Part shown: piece after piece, positions 59,401 through 64,000 of the stretch
Layout: the number at the start of each line of letters is the position of its first letter
Numbering within the stretch: the stretch's first letter is position 1
NCBI GenBank assembly: GCA_032622095.1
Contig: CP136061.1
Coordinates: 21,516,991 to 21,580,990 of the forward strand
Direction of reading: 5' to 3'
DNA length: 64,000 nt
Source: Siphonodentalium dalli
Lineage: Eukaryota; Mollusca; Scaphopoda; Gadilida; Siphonodentaliidae
Program-made: the position numbers and the translations under genes
Notes under the pieces: model-generated
The model's input: the letters and a program-made list of their open reading frames with translations, nothing else
Told to the model about the DNA's origin: nothing
Databases searched by the model: none

Positions 59401-59447
59401 ATCATTTAAAAAGGAAAGTCCTTGTGTTTATACAAAGTTGCAAGCAG
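35272..59447 (+). CDS. DDX10: DEAD-box RNA helicase DDX10 (yeast Dbp4), 3'-partial gene, 8 exons
   Basis: DDX10/Dbp4 is a nucleolar ATP-dependent RNA helicase that helps release U14 snoRNA from pre-rRNA in small-subunit assembly. Joining 35272-35433, 49244-49304, 50583-50713, 51631-51789, 53835-53955, 56336-56450, 57732-57828 and 59343-59447 gives 951 nt, or 317 codons without a stop, in consistent phase. The motifs appear in order: a basic N-terminus with KKWQVI, FTDFPLS, a Q motif ending PTEIQ, Walker [10 protein letters not shown], Ia [10 protein letters not shown] in IGGK, Ib [20 protein letters not shown], then LARLSLKDP and motif [34 protein letters not shown] and [10 protein letters not shown] are specific to the DDX10 subfamily. 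Motifs V and VI and the acidic C-terminus lie beyond 64000 (human DDX10 is 875 residues). Intron 1 is 13.8 kb and packed with mobile elements. Confidence 0.96.
35686..37796. mobile_element. Element with long inverted repeats of about 645 bp
   Basis: The left arm (35686-36332, starting CAGTAGTGGCCGGATCTGAT) and the right arm (about 37150-37796) are inverted and differ at only scattered positions. A unique spacer of about 820 bases lies between. Each arm carries an AATAAA signal and a Lys-rich open frame that is mirrored in the other arm. No target duplication is obvious. It sits in DDX10 intron 1. Confidence 0.8.
38471..38876 (+). pseudogene. LINE ORF, N-terminal part: signal-like segment, 2A-like motif, PHD finger
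   Basis: From ATG 38471 the frame has a hydrophobic segment (residues 9-23), the 2A-like DCEPNPGP (25-32), then a PHD-type zinc finger with Cys pairs at CKAC and CDQW, LHRKC and CYAC (about residues 36-79). This is the start of a CR1/Jockey-like non-LTR retrotransposon protein. The frame is interrupted after codons CCA CAA at 38870-38875 by a hAT insertion and resumes in the same frame at 43614. The 5' UTR probably begins between 38170 and 38300. Confidence 0.88.
39901..40122 (+). CDS. Small ORF upstream of the hAT transposase, 73 aa
   Basis: A 73-residue frame inside the hAT element ends just before the transposase start. It contains [20 protein letters not shown] and [14 protein letters not shown] do not recognise it. 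It could be a first coding exon spliced to the transposase, a small accessory ORF, or chance. Confidence 0.3.
   Translation: MKVWFLIYMFVQCKRVVGWLKSDNIGARLKHANLEHLFNKLSEVYGKAIYVPESILSIANYSLTSPADVIVKN
40170..42668 (+). CDS. hAT transposase with N-terminal zinc finger, apparently intact, 832 aa
   Basis: The first in-frame ATG is at 40170. The N-terminus carries a finger-like FCVVC...KW..G......DHVSKSNIH pattern (C..C, H....H type, as in ZNF862-like proteins). The RNase H-like catalytic region has [14 protein letters not shown] (first Asp), VGSDGTNAN (second Asp), the hAT-specific C..H in [12 protein letters not shown], and SGTRWVAH. The C-terminal dimerisation block is [20 protein letters not shown] with [14 protein letters not shown]. 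The last 90 residues add a basic [16 protein letters not shown] stretch and an acidic [10 protein letters not shown] tail. There is no stop or frameshift over 832 codons. It should cut and paste the surrounding element; activity is inference. Confidence 0.93.
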   Translation: MGVKKLTVDGWGVGCISYDLASDGDTVERVFCVVCREVYGETSGTSGLLKFQHRGKVKDVKVDKWVSGTTVIKKCNAIDHVSKSNIHRIAIMKKRSDTHSINSTDIENIQRTTSSTTSTTTLSSPFSCTSQLTLKESMKKLSEYQRKQLVMKFQIAHYIGQNNKSFKDYENIAKFERDIHNVDLGKAYLRGSACREMVADLADTIKFNTITKPLNDGVSKYFTVVYDGSSSAKTSDEKELYVIKMCQNGKPIFHVMSLEEPDDAGAEGLKRAFENSIKKQKFEFDICNHLVGVGSDGTNANHKLYRLIREDIGEHLLMGWCVNHRSELGLHDSVKSSDLNSQCDEDLANAHKTFKRAPLRWRLMKRQANFMEANLYKYKRPSGTRWVAHQVQASDNYIRNLPIFIGFCNHQIASPYNNTMKEFVPRLTGYLKDSMKLERLIYICARRDILAHVTPFSLCLEKQSLLMTEAISTIKSAISTLETLHSTIEEKGSAVFYSSAHFPTMSKLCWPFIEEDKGNKYAPRSTRSDNPNAELEDKSVTFHGYSMSTKLDKALETVCTEISAVVKKMINNLKERFTDLMTPLYVSVAEILDTKTYQLKKVSELRTHLNRVVNHFKCLLEHNGCNLDNLNTELTTAHSHIETFLINYSPEKAWPALFLSGTHLCIGNFLQVIEICVVLPISSAEAERVFSSFTKILNKERQSLNHNTIEHLLILRGEPVSGDSKLYDMAIERFMSRDTGVVDAKSGPRRVDGYTTKPKRKRCNKKDSPRKRTCLFLPSEDIDKHHAPESDANVEHYESGEDTDFAVDDIDLDEFSSTAESDTESESESESD
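43614..44440 (+). pseudogene. LINE ORF, APE-type endonuclease domain
   Basis: This is the continuation of the frame begun at 38471. It contains [26 protein letters not shown] (catalytic Glu), [29 protein letters not shown] (Asp and Asn) and GLSDHSIV (Ser-Asp-His), all motifs of the apurinic-like endonuclease that nicks the target. The frame then stops at 44438-44440; the protein continues in another frame from about 44412, so a single frameshift separates endonuclease and RT. Confidence 0.92.
44412..45590 (+). pseudogene. LINE reverse transcriptase, frameshifted, stopped and 3'-truncated
   Basis: After the frameshift the frame runs through [27 protein letters not shown], a stop (TAA at 45042-45044), then [53 protein letters not shown] (RT motif A, catalytic Asp) and SGVPQ (motif B). 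It ends shortly after 45580, before the expected [FY].DD motif. LINEs usually lose 5' sequence, so loss of the 3' half implies a later deletion or insertion. Confidence 0.9.
45714..46781. mobile_element. Composite inverted-repeat element downstream of the LINE
   Basis: CTGAAGGGGTCATTGTCGC at the left and GCGACAAAGACCCCTTCAG at the right form termini. Two inner inverted pairs are visible: 45740-45800 with 45945-46003 (AGCTTGACCTTTGCA type), and 45995-46100 with 46680-46770 (GGCCTTCGATT type). The GGGGTCATTGTC core resembles the Mutator-like MITE at 22127. No clear target duplication. Confidence 0.5.
46790..47420. other. DDX10: DDX10 intron 1, no recognised feature
   Basis: No conserved exon or bounded transposon was recognised. 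A short palindrome, AGTGAGATATCGATATCTCACT, split around the centre at 47384-47405, is the only structure noted. Confidence 0.45.
47421..47570. mobile_element. Foldback MITE of about 150 bp
   Basis: AATGACCGGC, CATATTTTCAGGCCTGATCA and CTCAGTGTA at the left are mirrored at the right (TGATCAGGCCTGAAAATATG, GCCGGTCATT). The loop is near 47490. The arms are almost perfect. Confidence 0.78.
48361..48960. repeat. Tetranucleotide-led tandem array, 192-bp unit, three copies (pearl/HINE-like)
   Basis: A CGTCCGTCCGTGCGTCCG run at 48366-48406 is followed by three units beginning GAGATTGGGTACCTTCATGG at 48406, 48599 and 48791. The units are nearly identical to each other, implying recent amplification. 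The architecture matches the arrays at 28869 and 54250 with unrelated unit sequence. Confidence 0.8.
49244..49304 (+). CDS. DDX10: DDX10 exon 2 (residues 55-75), micro-exon
   Basis: This 61-nt exon has a TTTTTTCCAG acceptor and a CAAG|GTAATT donor. It encodes [20 protein letters not shown] plus one base of a Gly codon. FTDFPLS corresponds to FSDFPLS of vertebrate DDX10, directly upstream of the Q motif. It is easy for automatic annotation to miss. Confidence 0.92.
50200..50574. mobile_element. MITE fragments ending at TTAA beside the DDX10 exon 3 acceptor
   Basis: GGGAGATTCCATTTAGTACAGAAAGGG followed by TTAA (50571-50574) is the reverse complement of the start of the repeat at 56466. Upstream, 50275-50375 carries a duplicated ACATCCCTCCAGATGAAT block also seen near 17070. 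The left terminus of the TTAA element was not found. Confidence 0.55.
50583..50713 (+). CDS. DDX10: DDX10 exon 3 (residues 75-118), Q motif and Walker A
   Basis: This 131-nt exon encodes [20 protein letters not shown], then [19 protein letters not shown]. The Q motif (aromatic residue 17 upstream and the Gln of EIQ) and motif I (AxxGxGKT) bind ATP. The acceptor AG at 50581-50582 lies seven bases after a TTAA that ends a MITE. The donor is GTGAGT. Confidence 0.96.
51188..51560. repeat. Dispersed repeat of about 350 bp, copy 2
   Basis: Full-length match to 1758-2110 in the UBA1 locus, including ACACAAATGATTTCGCCATC. It lies between DDX10 exons 3 and 4. Confidence 0.65.
51631..51789 (+). CDS. 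DDX10: DDX10 exon 4 (residues 119-171), motifs Ia and GG
   Basis: This 159-nt, phase-0 exon encodes [10 protein letters not shown], then [20 protein letters not shown] (RNA-contacting motif Ia) and ends GLVIGGK (GG motif). The acceptor is TTCTACGCAG, the donor GTAGGC. Confidence 0.97.
51833..52060. mobile_element. piggyBac-type MITE, diverged
   Basis: CCCTTTCATCACTGAATG near the left end (preceded by CTAA) and CCAGTCATAAAAGG followed by TTAA (52061-52064) at the right. The inside contains the GTTTAGATATTAAGTTGAAC palindrome seen near 16950. Confidence 0.55.
52110..53297. mobile_element. Foldback element with inverted arrays of a 16-bp repeat
   Basis: The left end is an array of about seven CGGACCCTGGCTTTTA-type 16-mers (52113-52215). 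The right end is the same array inverted, about eight units (53165-53297). AT-rich AAATTAAATTAAA sequence lies inside both arrays. Unit number differs between the arms, typical of foldback transposons. The interior (52260-53150) has no recognised gene. Confidence 0.75.
53835..53955 (+). CDS. DDX10: DDX10 exon 5 (residues 172-212), motif Ib
   Basis: This 121-nt exon encodes [20 protein letters not shown] and [12 protein letters not shown], including motif Ib TPGR. One base of the Val codon before the DEAD box remains at its end. Confidence 0.96.
54086..55782. mobile_element. Foldback element with GATTCGGCCCA termini, enclosing an array
   Basis: GATTCGGCCCAGGGCAGATTCG at the left (split here as GATTCGGCCC then AGGGCAGATTCG) pairs with CGAATCTGCCCTGGGC and GAATCGTC at the right, with additional GGCCGAATC blocks. 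The tetranucleotide-led array at 54230-55180 is nested inside. Confidence 0.65.
54230..55180. repeat. Tetranucleotide-led tandem array, about 160-bp unit, 4-5 copies (pearl/HINE-like)
   Basis: GCGGGGGATATAGTAATGGG and a (TCCG)n-like run precede units containing GTTATTGGACTTTGTTTATT at 54435, 54607, 54766 and 54927. The element ends GGCGGGGGATATCGCCGTCT. The GGGGGATAT motif at both ends is a direct repeat. Confidence 0.75.
56336..56450 (+). CDS. DDX10: DDX10 exon 6 (residues 212-250), DEAD box and SAT motif
   Basis: This 115-nt exon encodes [20 protein letters not shown] and [15 protein letters not shown]. Motif II (DEAD) hydrolyses ATP and motif III (SAT) couples it to unwinding. It ends with two bases of a Lys codon before GTAAGA. 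Confidence 0.97.
56466..56600. mobile_element. End of a TTAA-type MITE in DDX10 intron 6
   Basis: TTAACCCTTTCTATACTAAA and GGAATCTCCCA form the mirror of the terminus at 50540-50574. The other end was not located. Confidence 0.5.
57195..57350. repeat. Dispersed repeat shared with 33395-33580
   Basis: GATATTTATGATTAGTATAA and GATGTGACTATTTTAACAGA match the upstream copy in order. Confidence 0.55.
57732..57828 (+). CDS. DDX10: DDX10 exon 7 (residues 250-282)
   Basis: This 97-nt exon encodes [20 protein letters not shown] and [12 protein letters not shown], the linker between the two RecA domains. LARLSLK.P.YV.VHEKA..STPA.LEQ is characteristic of DDX10. Confidence 0.96.
58197..58588. mobile_element. 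piggyBac-type MITE, double-hairpin family, copy B
   Basis: TTAA at 58193-58196 and 58589-58592. The termini are CCCTTTACCCAACAAACCGG and TTCTGTTGGGTAAAGGG. Palindrome 1 (about 58346-58413) and palindrome 2 (about 58495-58566) share GCATTCTCTTATATATGCGA with a GTCGACCATAGGTCGC centre. It is nearly identical to copy C. Confidence 0.92.
58975..59126. mobile_element. Truncated piggyBac-type MITE
   Basis: The right terminus CAGTCATGGAAGGG with TTAA at 59127-59130 is intact; the left part is missing, starting inside the hairpin at GAGAATGCACTGGCTTACAA. Confidence 0.6.
59343..59447 (+). CDS. DDX10: DDX10 exon 8 (residues 283-317), start of second RecA domain
   Basis: This 105-nt, phase-0 exon runs from [11 protein letters not shown] to [13 protein letters not shown] (motif IV region). 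The donor is GTGAGG. I found no exon matching the following block (V.Y.Y..F..L.PG) between 59448 and 64000. Confidence 0.94.
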
Positions 59448-59506
59448 GTGAGGCTAGCCAGGTTAATCAGAAGTGCTTATCTATGACAAACAACACTGTA
59501 CCTTAA

Positions 59507-59898
59507 CCCTTTACCCAACAAAACGACCAAAACCGGCCAAATAAAGCTTCAACAGCCTAAAATATCTTCGGTCTGTCTCAATAGAACCATACAAATATGG
59601 ATATCATTGGAACCGGCTCCTTGACCACATTGTGATAGTTACAGTTATGCCCTGTGCCAATGCATTCTCTTATATATGCGAGTCGACCATAGGTCGCCTC
59701 GCATATATAAGAGAATGCATTGGCCTAAAAAGAATCTTTTTTTAACACTTTTTACCATTTTTTCTTACATTCTTTAACAATTTTATAATTTTTAATGTGT
59801 TAAGCCAATGCATTCTCTTATATATGCGAGGCGACCTATGGTCAACTCGCATATATAAGAGATTGCATTGGCACAGGGCCCTTCTGTTGGGTAAAGGG
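59507..59898. mobile_element. piggyBac-type MITE, double-hairpin family, copy C
   Basis: TTAA at 59503-59506 and 59899-59902, 392 bases, the same length and orientation as copy B, from which it differs by only a few bases. It lies just after DDX10 exon 8. Confidence 0.92.
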
Positions 59899-60849
59899 TT
59901 AAGATATTAGCATTGCTGAAAAGACACTTTAATTTCTACATAGTTCAGTGCAGAGTGACTCTCATTTAAGCTACCAATAATACTAGTTTTCTTATTTGCA
60001 CTTTTGCGGCATTAAATCAATGAACCTCTGTGTGTTACAAAACATATAATTTGACAATGGTTTTGAGTGACTGTAGAATAACTACTGTATACACCCGTCA
60101 GTAAGCCCGGGGGGGCTCGTGCATGTTTTTGCTCAAAAAGTGGGTACTGGGCTTACTCACGAGGACCCCCCTGCGCAAAAAAATCAGTTAGCCTTCAGGT
60201 GCCAAGCTACCATCATGTTTTATACCAATACCATATTTTTGTATTGAATAAAGATAATAATATGTTTTATTTTTATTATTAAGAAGATAAAATCATATGA
60301 TAATAACCAGAAACGGTGATACACATACATTTGGGATCAATTTGAATAAGATTGTAAATTTTGGGATTAATTTGTAAACTTAGTAGGGTTGTATGATGAG
60401 TTCACAAGTTAATTTAGTTACACTAATACTTCTTAATCAAGCTAATTCTTATAAAAACACAACAGTTGGATGCAGGTGAACATGCATCACTCTTCTGCAT
60501 TATCAAAGGATCCTATAAAAACACCAAGTTATTACTCTACATCCCATTGGATTTAATCTGATAGAGGTGTGAACAGTAAGTGACACATCCTTTGATTTTA
60601 TTGATTTGATACCTCTTTGATTGATCCAACAACAAAGAATATATTAAGATGTGTATAATTCACAACAATATTAACACAAGTGTACACTATTATACATCTT
60701 TATTATTTAAGAAAAACAACTGGAAAAAATAATGTGTTTAGGCCACACAAACTCAATGTTTTGTTTCTCAGGCATTTTTTTTTTTAAATGCATGAGGGAG
60801 GGCGATTTTTTATTTTTTATTTTTATCATGGGCTACTAACACTGCAGCA

Positions 60850-60950
60850 AGCAGTCAATTTTAGCGAAACATACCATTTAATATAATAAGGATGAACACT
60901 GTTCATCTTTATTATATTAAATGGTATTTTCCCCTAAATTTGACTGCTTG
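60850..60950. repeat. Short palindrome inside the TA-flanked element
   Basis: AAGCAGTCAATTTTAG and ATACCATTTAATATAATAA are mirrored around a centre at GAACACTGTTC near 60899. Confidence 0.75.
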
Positions 60951-61061
60951 AATTGAACACTCTATCCTGTTATTGATAACCTGAATACCAGCCCAGGGGT
61001 ACAATCTGTCATATTATTTTAACTAGTCTCTCTTTCAGGTGTCTCATCCCACTTATTACAG

Positions 61062-61282
61062 GAGACCCCCACCCCCCATGGAATACGGAATACCACTTAA
61101 CACAGAGGGTGGAATACGGAATACCAGTTAACAGCCATATGGAATACATAAAAATATATGAAAACTTCATTTTTTGGAAGTTCGGCGTACGAATACCGGT
61201 ATACAGAGGGGCCAGAATACACGTACGGTACCTCATAACAGGGCATGGAATACGGTGTACGGAAAGTGGGGTGGGGGCCTCT
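61062..61282. mobile_element. Possible foldback element of about 220 bp
   Basis: GGAGACCCCCACCCCCCATG at the left and TGGGGTGGGGGCCTC at the right are inverted. Repeated GGAATACGG units lie inside. Confidence 0.5.
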
Positions 61283-61853
61283 TACAGAAACAGGAGTATT
61301 CACTTACAAGTACTGGTTCATATGATTGATTGATTGATTTAATGTCACACCACATCATCACTGCTTGGCAGGTCTCGATATCAATTGACATTCAACAGTG
61401 GCAATTATTAAGGAAGATTTATTTTATATGTCAGATATGACCCTATTGATATATGAATACAGCCAATCATAGAATTATATTTGAAATGTTTTGCATTTTA
61501 ATATTTATAGTATTAAAACATTTAATAAAATATGGCATATGTGTATACCATACAACATCACTGTTTAATAAACAGGTACAAAGTGTGTTCATCTGTTCTA
61601 AAGTCACTTTTAGTAGAGCTATATATGCATGCTAGGTATATGCCTCAATATTTGTACTTTCATTTAATTCAACTGTTTTAATATTAAAATTCATACACAT
61701 GTTCTGTCTGTTTGTACACATATCTCACACCATCTGTAAATTATTTGATTGGTTGTAATCAAGTCATAAGCCCATATCCGATACTTTCCCAGTCTTGTTT
61801 GTGTAGCTATTTTAATATTAAATGAAGCATATTGTGAATTTGATGTTTTTTAT

Positions 61854-63600
61854 TTATTCAAAATATTTGCCAATTGTGTTGACAGCGTCAGCCGTCCAAC
61901 CGACATTGTTTTTTTCGAGCATGTCAATGATGTCATTGAAGAGTCGGCATTTAGAATTTCCTCCATCCACCTTCTCGGGGAGAAAAACTGTATCTTGTCT
62001 ATGTTTAGACTTGTCCATGAGCATTTTGAAGGCATCTTCAGTTCGGTTTTTATTGTCATTTTTTTTGTCAGATGATTCAGATAGTTTGAACTTGAAATAT
62101 TTCCCAAATTCCTCAACAATGTCTTTAACAGCGCCACAGAATGGGCCACCCGCTGGAATTCACGGTCATCAGTTCTGTTCGTGCCCTCAAACAGGTCTGG
62201 CAAATGTGAGAATACAGCTACAATAGCTGTATTCAGCTAACCTAGCTGTATTCAGCTATATATTATACTCTCAAACCGGCTGTTTTTCGATAATAAACTA
62301 GAAGCGCTAATTTGCGCATCAAAATTAGGCTACCCTATTCTCCGGCCACCCTCAACCAAATCAAAATCGTCGCTTGTGTTCTGACAAAGTGTTGCCTTTT
62401 GTCGACACGGCAATTCTGATTTTGTGTGAAAACTTACTACGGTGGTCGATGTCAGTAAATATTCTGGGGACTATTTTCTGCAAATGCATTCATTAACTAA
62501 CTTATAAAATAAAGATCAAATTCATCCCAAACACTCGTTTACTTCTTCCCGATGCTAAACCGGTAGGGGGCGTCAGAATGGTGTACCTATATCAAGCATT
62601 TAGAATTACATACCACTAGCGGTTTGTGAGCGATACTGGTAACTATTCATAACTGTATATACAGATATTGTGCGGCATATTGCAAATGTATGGCACAACA
62701 TAGGGACAACTGAAATGAAAATGCGACTTATATCATTTCTGAAGTATTTCAAACATGAAGTCCTGGTCGTTAGCGAGTCAGAACTATTCAATCTGTTTTG
62801 GCGGGAAAATATATAATGTGTGAAAACTTACTAAACATAACATTGGTATTTGTATTTTCGCGATTCGACATACAAGTATGCGTTTCCGTATTTTTGGAGA
62901 GAATCAGCTCAAGGAGTGAGTGGAACTCGCTCGGTTAAACTCTGGCTAGAGATGTTCCCCTTTTTACCTGTTTTAACGCAACAACCAAACTGCGTTTTAG
63001 CAGCATCATATTGATACTTCCGGGAATGATTAAGATGTTCCATCTTCGGTGATAAATATTGTATTTAATGTATTTTTCAAGGTATTCCGCATTGCATAAG
63101 AGAGTTATTAACCGTTATGACCGACATCGACCGCCATAGTAAGTTTTCACACATAATCACCATCGCCGTGCCGACAAAAGGCAACACTTTGTCACAACAC
63201 AAGCGACGAAATTGATTTGGTTGAGGGTGGCCGGAGAATAGGGTAGCCTAATTTTGATGCGCAAATTAGCGCTTCTAGTTTATTATCGAAAAACAGCCGG
63301 TTTGAGAGTATAATATATAGCTGAATACAGCTAGGTTAGCTGAATACAGCTATTGTAGCTGTATTCTCACATTTGCCAGACCTGTCAAAACATTCGATTT
63401 CGAGATCGTCCAGCTCTACATTTTTCACATCGATGACGACTTTAAGTTTTGTTATCTGGTCCCGTAATAGCTCAATTAGTGTGCCAGCTTCATTATAATC
63501 AGATATGACCGTCCAATCTAGCAAAATAGCCGTCAAATGCTTGATATGTATGCTTAGAAGTGGCATGAAATTGTTCAAAGTCGAAAAAATAATACAAACG
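61854..63600 (-). pseudogene. Unrecognised coding remnant carried by the TA-flanked element
   Basis: On the minus strand, 63600-63390 encodes a plausible stretch with HLTAILLDWTVISDYNEAGT and KVVIDVKNVELDDLEIECF. After the insertion the frame resumes at 62191 (FEGTNRTDDREF). Downstream the best coding frame shifts: GGPFCGAVKDIVEEFGKYF, AFKMLMDKSKHRQDTVFLPE and DIIDMLEKNNVGWTADAVNT, ending at TAA 61856-61854 followed by AATAAA. So the region looks like one protein of 200 or more residues with a frameshift or a small intron near 62140. I do not recognise the family. Confidence 0.5.
62192..63384. mobile_element. Insertion with TIRs of about 220 bp and a 5-bp TSD
   Basis: TCAAA is duplicated at 62187-62191 and 63385-63389. 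The termini start CAGGTCTGGCAAATGTGAG, and the inverted arms extend to about 62415 and 63165. TAGCTGTATTCAGCT repeats lie in each arm. It splits an ORF, and one TCAAA copy restores the frame, which confirms the boundaries. The interior (62420-63160) has no recognised gene. Confidence 0.88.
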
Positions 63601-64000
63601 CACCGGAAGCACAGGAAATTCGGGTACACTCGATTGCCGTTCCGCGCGAGATCGAGCAATATACGGAGAAACGTACCATAGAATTTTCGTACCAATTTAT
63701 TTTTCCCCCATTTTTTGCAAACGCGATAAAATGTTAAATGCGCGGTGTTTTGGGGGCATGCGCGCGCGCCTGAGAAACAAACCATTGATTTTGTGTGGCC
63801 TTAAGTATCATCTCCTATTCTACAGGAGAGAAAGACATGATTGTATTCACCTTCAAAATGCTAAAAAAATGGGGGTGGGCTTATCTACGAGGACCACCCC
63901 ATGTTTTATTTAGGGTAAAAAACCCAGACTGGGCTTATCTTCAAGGATGGGCTTACTGATGGGTGTATACAGTATACTTTTTGTATGGCTCTGTCATTGT

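Larger units (their letters stand above)
60085..63972 (-). mobile_element. 3.9-kb DNA element with TA target site, carrying an ORF
   Basis: CTGTATACACCCGTCAGTAA at the left and TTACTGATGGGTGTATACAG at the right are inverted termini. TA at 60083-60084 and 63973-63974 is the probable target duplication, as in Tc1/mariner. Inner GGGCTTACTCACGAGGACC and GGGCTTATCTACGAGGACC blocks also pair. It contains a coding remnant on the minus strand and a nested insertion at 62192-63384. No mariner catalytic domain was recognised. Confidence 0.7.

Noticed and set aside
61560..61640. Possible next DDX10 exon after AATAAACAG at 61575.
   Set aside because: The translation (VQSVFICSKVTF...) does not match the expected helicase block and lies inside the TA-flanked element.

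Overview
This is nuclear DNA of an animal. Two conserved genes with GT-AG introns lie head to head in a landscape dominated by transposable elements. Short dispersed repeats (for example a 'GGGCCATAACTCTGG'-type motif and tetranucleotide-led arrays of about 160-190 bp units) and a non-LTR retrotransposon with a 2A-like N-terminus suggest a marine invertebrate, most likely a lophotrochozoan such as a mollusc. That placement is inference. There is no sign of prokaryotic organisation, tRNA, rRNA or CRISPR. || Gene 1, minus strand, 27295 down to 1169: UBA1, the ubiquitin-activating enzyme E1. Fifteen coding exons give 599 in-phase codons: the first adenylation half, the first-catalytic-cysteine half-domain and the start of the second, ATP-binding adenylation domain. 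The catalytic-cysteine exon and the ubiquitin-fold domain lie beyond the left edge. A 5' UTR exon and a YY1-like promoter motif sit near 27.41-27.48 kb. || Gene 2, plus strand, 35272 to 59447 and beyond: DDX10 (yeast Dbp4), a DEAD-box RNA helicase of ribosome biogenesis. Eight exons give 317 in-phase codons, from the basic N-terminus to helicase motif IV; the rest lies right of the window. Its promoter has ETS-like sites and a CACGTG E-box. || Almost everything else is mobile DNA. Target-site duplications (TSDs) read directly from the sequence allow many exact boundaries: hAT-type elements with 8-bp TSDs (9807-10867, 22862-23790, 25889-26762, 30490-31907, 5791-5941, 14527-14780), an apparently intact 4.7-kb autonomous hAT (38877-43606), piggyBac-type MITEs flanked by TTAA (six well-bounded copies), a Mutator-like MITE with a 9-bp TSD (22127-22600), a 3.9-kb element flanked by TA (60085-63972) that is itself interrupted by an insertion with a 5-bp TSD, foldback elements, three arrays resembling bivalve pearl/HINE elements, and a long-inverted-repeat element with arms of about 645 bp. 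|| DDX10 intron 1 (13.8 kb) holds the most striking structure: a CR1/Jockey-like LINE whose single ORF (signal-like segment, 2A-like motif, PHD finger, APE endonuclease, RT) is split by the hAT element. The two LINE halves are in the same frame across one copy of the TSD, so the LINE ORF was open at this site when the hAT landed. It later took a frameshift, a stop codon and a 3' truncation. A second, antisense fragment of the same LINE at 30.45-32.42 kb is also split by a hAT element and is bracketed by direct repeats of about 600 bp.
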